This document shows, piece after piece, positions 59,324-64,000 of a stretch of DNA of 64,000 nt. Origin of the DNA: Streptomyces griseus subsp. griseus. GTDB taxonomy: Bacteria > Actinomycetota > Actinomycetes > Streptomycetales > Streptomycetaceae. The position numbers were made by a program, and so were the translations under genes. Positions within the stretch are counted from its first letter, which is position 1. The number at the start of each line of letters is the position of its first letter. The notes below the pieces were generated by a model. It had not been told where the DNA came from. It ran no database searches and saw only the letters and a program-made list of their open reading frames with translations. The stretch is taken from assembly GCF_000720255.1 (NCBI RefSeq), contig NZ_JOJE01000013.1, forward strand, positions 124,001 to 188,000. The letters are read 5' to 3'.

Positions 59324-62300
59324 ACACAGTCCGCGACCGCGGCATCAGCCGCCTCATCGGCTTATCTCCGCTTCCCGCACGCGCACGGCGAGTTGGTGGC
59401 CTTCACCGCCGAGGACGACGTCTGGCTGGCCCCCCTCGACGGCGGCCGGGCCTGGCGGGTCAGCGCCGACAACATGCCGGTCTTCCACCCGCGCGTCTCG
59501 CCCGACGGCACCACCGTCGCCTGGACCTCCACCCGCGACGGAGCCCCCGAGGTGCACATCGCACCCGTCGACGGCGGTCCCACGACCCGGCTGACGTACT
59601 GGGGCAACGCCAAGACCCAGGTGCGCGGCTGGACCCCGGACGGGCGGGTCCTCGCGGTCACCGCCCACGGCGAGGCCAGCCTCCGCCGCACCTGGGCCCG
59701 CGCCCTCCCGCTCGACGGCGGACCCGCCACCACCCTGCCCTACGGGCCCGTCGGCGACGTCGCCCACGGCCCGCACACCGTGCTGCTGTCCGCCCTGATG
59801 GGCCGCGAGGCCGCCTGGTGGAAGCGCTACCGGGGCGGTACGGCGGGCAAGCTGTGGATCGACCGGGAGGACACCGGCGAATTCACCCGTCTGCACGAGG
59901 AGTTGGACGGCAACCTCGAGTACCCGGTGTGGGTCGGGGACCGAATCGCCTTCCTCTCCGACCACGAGGGCACCGGCGCGCTGTACTCCTCCCTCGCCGA
60001 CGGCTCCGACCTGCGCCGGCACACGCCCCTCGGAGGCTTCTACGCCCGGCACGCGGCGAGCGACGGCACCCGGGTGGTGTACGCGAGCGCCGGTGAGCTG
60101 TGGATCCTCGACGACCTCGACGGCGCCGAGCCGCGCCGCCTCGACGTCCGGCTCGGCGGGCAGCGCACCGACCGGCGGCCGTTCCAGGTGACCGCCGGCC
60201 GCTGGGTCGAGTCCGGCGCCCCCGACCACACCGCGCGCGGCAGCGCCGTCTCGGTGCGCGGCTCCGTGCACTGGGTCACTCACCGCTCGGGCCCCACCCG
60301 CGCGCTCGCCTCTCAGCCGGGCGTACGGGCCCGGTCGCCGCGCACCTTCCGCGCGGACGGCGAGGAGTGGGTGGTGTGGGTGACGGACGCCGAGGGCGAG
60401 GACGCCCTGGAGTTCGCGCCCGCCACCGGCCTCGCGCCGGGTGCCACCCCGCGCCGCCTGGCCGTCGGACGCCTCGGACGGGTCCTGGAGCTCGCCATGG
60501 CACCCGACGGCAGCCGTGCCGCAGTCGCCGCCCACGACGGACGCCTCCTCCTCGTCGAACGGGAGACCGGCGAGGTCCGCGAGGTCGACCGCAGCGAGGA
60601 CGGGGACGTCACCGGCCTGGTCTTCTCGCCCGACTCGGCCTGGCTCGCCTGGTCGCACCCCGGGCCCCGTCCCCTCAGCCAGCTCAGACTCGCCAACACC
60701 ACCGACCTGTCGGTCACCGAGGCGACCCCGCTGCGCTTCCAGGACTACGACCCCGCCTTCACACCCGACGGCAAGCACCTGGCCTTCCTGTCGAACCGCT
60801 CCTTCGACCCCGTCTACGACGAGCACGTCTTCGACCTCGCGTTCGTCGTCGGCACCCGCCCCCACCTGATCACCCTCGCCGCGACCACCCCGTCCCCCTT
60901 CGGGCCGCAGCGGCACGGCCGGCCCTTCGAGGCGCCCGACAAGGACGAGACCCCCGACAGCGAGGGCACCCCGGCCACCCGTATCGACCTCGACGGCCTC
61001 GCCGACCGGATCGTGCCGTTCCCCGTGGAGGCCGCCCGCTACAGCAACCTGCGGGCCGCGAAGGACGGCGTGCTGTGGCTGCGCCACCCGGTGCGGGGCG
61101 TTCTCGGCGCCTCCCGGGCCACCCCGGACGACCCCGACCCCGACACCGAGCTGGAGCGCTACGACCTCGCCCAGCACCGCCTTGAGCACCTCGCGGCCGA
61201 CGCCGACCACTTCGAGGTCAGCGGCGACGGCAAACGCCTGCTGCTGTGGACGGACGGCAAGCTCAAGGTCGTACCCAGCGACCGGCGTGCCTCCGGCGAC
61301 GAGGACAGCGACTCGAACATCACCGTCGATCTCGGCCGCGTCCGGCAGACGATCGACCCGGCGGCCGAGTGGCGGCAGATGTTCGACGAGACCGGCCGCG
61401 TCATGCGCGACCACTTCTGGCACCCCGGCATGAACGGCGTCGACTGGGACGCCGTCCTCGACCGCTACCGGCCCGTCGTGGAGCGCGTCGCCACCCACGA
61501 CGACCTGGTGGACCTGCTCTGGGAGGTGCACGGTGAACTCGGCACCTCGCACGCCTACGTCGTCCCGCGCGGCGGATACGGCCGTGGGCCCCGCCAGGGT
61601 CTGCTCGGCGCCGACCTCTCCCGGCACGAGGACGGCAGCTGGCGCATCGACCGCGTCCTGCCCTCCGAGACCTCCGACCCCGACGCCCGCTCCCCGCTCG
61701 CCGCGCCCGGTGTCGCGGTGCGGGCCGGGGACGCGATCGTGGCGGTGGGCGGAGTACCGGTGGACCCGGTGGCCGGGCCCGGACCGCTGCTCGTCGGCAC
61801 GGCGGGACGGACGGTCGAGCTGACGGTGTCGCCGTCCGGCGGGGGCGAGCTGCGGCATGCCGTGGTCCAGCCGATCGCCGACGAGGAGGCATTGCGGTAC
61901 CACGCGTGGGTCGCCGACCGGCGGGCGTACGTGCACGAGCGGTCCGGCGGGCGGCTCGGGTATCTCCACGTCCCCGACATGCAGGCGCCCGGGTGGGCGC
62001 AGATCCACCGTGACCTGCGGGTGGAAGTGGCGCGCGAGGGACTCGTGGTCGACCTGCGCGAGAACCGGGGCGGGCACACGTCCCAGCTGGTGATCGAGAA
62101 GCTGGCCCGGCGCATCGTGGGGTGGGACCTGCCGCGCGGGATGCGGGCGGAGAGCTATCCGCGGGACGCGCCGCGCGGGCCCGTGGTGGCGGTGGCGAAC
62201 GAGTTCTCCGGGTCGGACGGGGACATCGTGAACGCGGCGATCAAGGCGCTCGGGATCGGGCCGGTGGTCGGGACGCGGACGTGGGGTGGGGTCGTCGGGA

Positions 62301-62536
62301 TCGACAGCCGGTACCGGCTGGTGGACGGAACCCTGGTCACGCAGCCCAAGTACGCCTTCTGGCTCGAGGGTTACGGGTGGGGCGTGGAGAACCACGGGGT
62401 GGACCCGGATGTGGAGGTGGTGCAGGCGCCGCAGGACTGGAGGGACGGGAGGGACGTTCAGCTGGACGAGGCTGTGCGGTTGGCGTTGGCGGCGTTGGAG
62501 TCCACGCCGGCGAAGGTGCCGCCCGCTCTGCCGTGA
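59321..62536 (+). CDS. Tricorn-like S41 protease
   Basis: 1071 aa. N-terminal beta-propeller repeats of WD40/TolB type (FHPRVSPDGTTVAWTSTRDG, FSPDSAWLAWSHPGPRPL, PAFTPDGKHLAFLSNRSF; about 40-540). Then the core: C1 region (WRQMFDETGRVMRDHFWHPGMNGVDWDAVLDRY, near 690), a PDZ domain (about 765-850) and S41 catalytic motifs YLHVPDM, LVVDLRENRGGHTSQLVIEKL and NEFSGSDGDIVNAAIK (Ser near 965). Cytosolic; probably a large oligomer that trims peptides made by the proteasome or Clp proteases, as archaeal tricorn does. Confidence 0.92.
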   Translation: MTQSATAASAASSAYLRFPHAHGELVAFTAEDDVWLAPLDGGRAWRVSADNMPVFHPRVSPDGTTVAWTSTRDGAPEVHIAPVDGGPTTRLTYWGNAKTQVRGWTPDGRVLAVTAHGEASLRRTWARALPLDGGPATTLPYGPVGDVAHGPHTVLLSALMGREAAWWKRYRGGTAGKLWIDREDTGEFTRLHEELDGNLEYPVWVGDRIAFLSDHEGTGALYSSLADGSDLRRHTPLGGFYARHAASDGTRVVYASAGELWILDDLDGAEPRRLDVRLGGQRTDRRPFQVTAGRWVESGAPDHTARGSAVSVRGSVHWVTHRSGPTRALASQPGVRARSPRTFRADGEEWVVWVTDAEGEDALEFAPATGLAPGATPRRLAVGRLGRVLELAMAPDGSRAAVAAHDGRLLLVERETGEVREVDRSEDGDVTGLVFSPDSAWLAWSHPGPRPLSQLRLANTTDLSVTEATPLRFQDYDPAFTPDGKHLAFLSNRSFDPVYDEHVFDLAFVVGTRPHLITLAATTPSPFGPQRHGRPFEAPDKDETPDSEGTPATRIDLDGLADRIVPFPVEAARYSNLRAAKDGVLWLRHPVRGVLGASRATPDDPDPDTELERYDLAQHRLEHLAADADHFEVSGDGKRLLLWTDGKLKVVPSDRRASGDEDSDSNITVDLGRVRQTIDPAAEWRQMFDETGRVMRDHFWHPGMNGVDWDAVLDRYRPVVERVATHDDLVDLLWEVHGELGTSHAYVVPRGGYGRGPRQGLLGADLSRHEDGSWRIDRVLPSETSDPDARSPLAAPGVAVRAGDAIVAVGGVPVDPVAGPGPLLVGTAGRTVELTVSPSGGGELRHAVVQPIADEEALRYHAWVADRRAYVHERSGGRLGYLHVPDMQAPGWAQIHRDLRVEVAREGLVVDLRENRGGHTSQLVIEKLARRIVGWDLPRGMRAESYPRDAPRGPVVAVANEFSGSDGDIVNAAIKALGIGPVVGTRTWGGVVGIDSRYRLVDGTLVTQPKYAFWLEGYGWGVENHGVDPDVEVVQAPQDWRDGRDVQLDEAVRLALAALESTPAKVPPALP

Positions 62537-62542
62537 CCGTCC

Positions 62543-62608
62543 CTGGGGGCTGCGCCCCAGCCCCCCATCGGCCTGACGGCCTCGTCCTCGAACGCCGGAC
62601 GGGCTGGA
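62543..62608. repeat. Dispersed Streptomyces intergenic repeat
   Basis: GGGGGCTGCGCCCCAGCCCC hairpin followed by GGCCTGACGGCCTCGTCCTC and AACGCCGGACGGGCTGG. From memory this block is scattered widely between Streptomyces genes. Here it follows the tricorn-like gene and may act as its terminator. Confidence 0.6.
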
Positions 62609-62685
62609 TCGTGCCGACCGGCGACGGGAAACCCGACCTCGATAGCATGCTCAGAAAGAGATCAACGGCGTGAGGAGGCACACGC

Positions 62686-63039
62686 ATGGCAGGAGAACCG
62701 CAGGGCGACTGCTTGTTCTGCAAGGTGGTGGCGGGGGCGATTCCGGCGACGATCGTGCGGGAGACGGAGACGACCGTCGCGTTCCGGGACATCAATCCGC
62801 AGGCGCCGACGCACGTCCTGGTGATCCCCAAGGCGCACTACGCGGACGCCGCGGCGCTCGCCGCCGGCGCGCCGGAACTCGCCGCGGACGTTCTGCGGGA
62901 GACGCAGGTGATCGCGGACGAGGAGAAGCTGGAGAGCTACCGGATCGTCTTCAACACCGGCAGCGGCGCCGGGCAGACCGTCTTCCACGCGCACGCCCAC
63001 GTCCTCGGCGGGCGGGGCCTGCAATGGCCTCCCGGGTAA
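62686..63039 (+). CDS. HIT-family hydrolase (HINT type)
   Basis: 117 aa. LFCKVVAGAIPATIVRETETTVAFRDINPQAPTHVLVIPKAHY and the histidine triad TVFHAHAHVLGGRGLQWPPG (catalytic middle His). HINT proteins hydrolyse nucleoside phosphoramidates and acyl-AMPs. GAGGAGG lies about 10 nt before ATG 62686. Its stop is 6 nt before the next GTG. Confidence 0.93.
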   Translation: MAGEPQGDCLFCKVVAGAIPATIVRETETTVAFRDINPQAPTHVLVIPKAHYADAAALAAGAPELAADVLRETQVIADEEKLESYRIVFNTGSGAGQTVFHAHAHVLGGRGLQWPPG

Positions 63040-63045
63040 GGCGTC

Positions 63046-63951
63046 GTGTCCGTACGTGAACTGGTCGTCCTCGGCACCGCGAGCCAGGTCCCGACCCGGC
63101 ACCGCAACCACAACGGCTACCTGCTGCGCTGGGACGGCGAGGGCATCCTGTTCGATCCCGGGGAGGGCACGCAGCGTCAGATGCTGCGTGCCGGGGTGGC
63201 CGCGCACGACCTGAACCGGATCTGCGTCACGCACTTCCACGGCGACCACTCGCTGGGCCTCGCCGGGGTCATCCAGCGGATCAACCTGGACAAGGTCCCG
63301 CACCCCGTCACCGCCCACTTCCCGCGCTCCGGCCGCCGTTTCTTCGAGCGTCTGCGGTACGCCACCGCCTACCGTGAGACCGTCGATCTCGCCGAGGCCC
63401 CGGTCGCCGCGGACGGGGTGATAGCCGTGACCAAGGGCTACACGCTGGAGGCGTGCAAGCTCTCCCACCCCGTGGAGTCCTACGGCTACCGGCTCGTCGA
63501 GCCCGACGGCCGCCGCATGCTGCCCGACCGGCTCGCCGCGCGCGGGATCAAGGGGCCGGACATCGGACGGATCCAGCGCGAGGGCTCCGTCGGCGGGGTG
63601 ACGCTCGAAGAGGTCAGCGAGGTGCGGCGCGGACAGCGGTTCGCGTTCATCATGGACACCCGGCTGTGCGACGGCGTGCACGCCCTCGCCGAGGGCTGCG
63701 ACATGCTGGTCATCGAGTCCACCTTCCTGGAGGAGGACCTGCAACTCGCCGTGGAGCACGGCCACCTGACCGCCGGTCAGGCCGCGCTGGTGGCACGGGA
63801 GGCCGGCGTACGGCATCTGGTGCTGACCCACTTCAGCCAGCGCTACTCCGAGCCCGAGGAGTTCGAACGGCAGGCACGGGCAGCGGGGTTCGAGGGGGAG
63901 CTGACCGTGGCGCACGATCTGCTGCGGGTGCCGGTACCGAAGCGCCGATGA
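63046..63951 (+). CDS. rnz: Ribonuclease Z-like MBL-fold protein
   Basis: 301 aa. [41 protein letters not shown], metal site [19 protein letters not shown] (HxHxDH), [44 protein letters not shown] and LTHFSQRY. This is the tRNase Z family, which trims tRNA 3' ends. That activity matters here, as the tRNA-Ala genes lack an encoded CCA. Cotranscribed with the HIT gene. Confidence 0.9.
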   Translation: MSVRELVVLGTASQVPTRHRNHNGYLLRWDGEGILFDPGEGTQRQMLRAGVAAHDLNRICVTHFHGDHSLGLAGVIQRINLDKVPHPVTAHFPRSGRRFFERLRYATAYRETVDLAEAPVAADGVIAVTKGYTLEACKLSHPVESYGYRLVEPDGRRMLPDRLAARGIKGPDIGRIQREGSVGGVTLEEVSEVRRGQRFAFIMDTRLCDGVHALAEGCDMLVIESTFLEEDLQLAVEHGHLTAGQAALVAREAGVRHLVLTHFSQRYSEPEEFERQARAAGFEGELTVAHDLLRVPVPKRR

Positions 63952-63973
63952 CGAAGCACAGACAAAACATCCG

Positions 63974-63988
63974 TACCATGCTTTGATG
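63974..63988 (+). promoter_or_regulatory. Leaderless promoter at the right edge
   Basis: TACCAT (63974-63979), 6 nt, ATG 63986. Confidence 0.45.
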
Positions 63989-64000
63989 CCCCTCCCCAAA
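63986..64000 (+). CDS. Start of next gene (3' truncated), possibly adenosine deaminase
   Basis: Only MPLPK is in the window. Streptomyces adenosine deaminases commonly begin MPLPKAELHLHIEG, so this is the best guess, but five residues are not proof. It starts 35 nt after the RNase Z-like gene. Confidence 0.3.

Overview
The window is a high-GC actinobacterial chromosome core segment, almost certainly Streptomyces. Supporting evidence: third-position GC saturation, frequent GTG starts, many leaderless promoters of the TANNNT type, a Lys/Ala-rich RNase E/G tail just upstream of rplU-rpmA-obg, and a gene order that from memory matches the conserved Streptomyces block rne-rplU-rpmA-obg-proB-proA-nadD-rsfS-leuS-comEA-comEC-holA-rpsT-lepA-hemW-hrcA-dnaJ2-rsmE. 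No phage, insertion sequence, CRISPR array, rRNA gene or biosynthetic gene cluster is visible. Accessory material is limited to gene fragments, small paralogue pairs and repeats.

1-3.7 kb: the 3' end of an RNase E/G gene, a truncated SUKH-3 immunity-domain remnant, then rplU, rpmA and obgE, each unit closed by a clear hairpin terminator. 3.8-10.9 kb: a cell-wall glycopolymer module. It holds a Tat-exported PhoD-type phosphodiesterase/phosphatase, a fused cytidylyltransferase-SDR resembling CDP-ribitol synthase (Bcs1/TarI-TarJ type), a membrane-attached TagF-like polyol-phosphate transferase and a family-2 glycosyltransferase. An LCP-family attachment-like protein sits further on, at 18.4-20.1 kb. 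11-21.3 kb: proB, proA, nadD, rsfS and a histidine phosphatase, interleaved with Streptomyces-type proteins of unknown function: a 158-aa protein, two paralogous single-pass membrane proteins, an M48 protease and two tiny membrane proteins.

21.4-25.5 kb: two identical tRNA-Ala(GGC) genes flank a pair of small zinc-ribbon genes. A leftward operon follows, encoding a ferric-reductase-like cytochrome b membrane protein and a NuoF-like flavoprotein fused to a 3-Cys ferredoxin. 25.7-37.6 kb: leuS with a leucine leader peptide and attenuator, a coiled-coil membrane protein, degV, the DNA-uptake genes comEA-comEC, a broken arylamine N-acetyltransferase, holA, a tandem SnoaL-like pair and leftward rpsT.

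37.8-48.8 kb: lepA, a long-chain acyl-CoA synthetase with a palindromic operator, then a signalling locus. In that locus a cytosolic hybrid histidine kinase with six tandem HAMP-type repeats, coupled to a stand-alone receiver protein, is divergent from an RsbW-like/GAF/PP2C phosphatase. 48.8-64 kb: hemW, a Uma2 nuclease, DUF3097, an MBL hydrolase, the HrcA/CIRCE-controlled hrcA-dnaJ2 operon, a nitronate monooxygenase-rsmE-VOC run, unknown membrane and lipoproteins, a tricorn-like protease, a HIT hydrolase, an RNase Z-like protein and the first codons of a probable adenosine deaminase.

The most interesting signals are: the uncharacterised cytochrome b/NuoF-ferredoxin pair, whose NuoF N3-cluster motif has lost a cysteine; the wall-polymer module with possible phosphate control and a degenerate LCP active site; the leuS attenuator; about ten promoters whose -10 box lies exactly 6-7 nt before a start codon; and the poly-HAMP kinase/PP2C signalling locus. 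All identifications come from reading the sequence. No database search was run.
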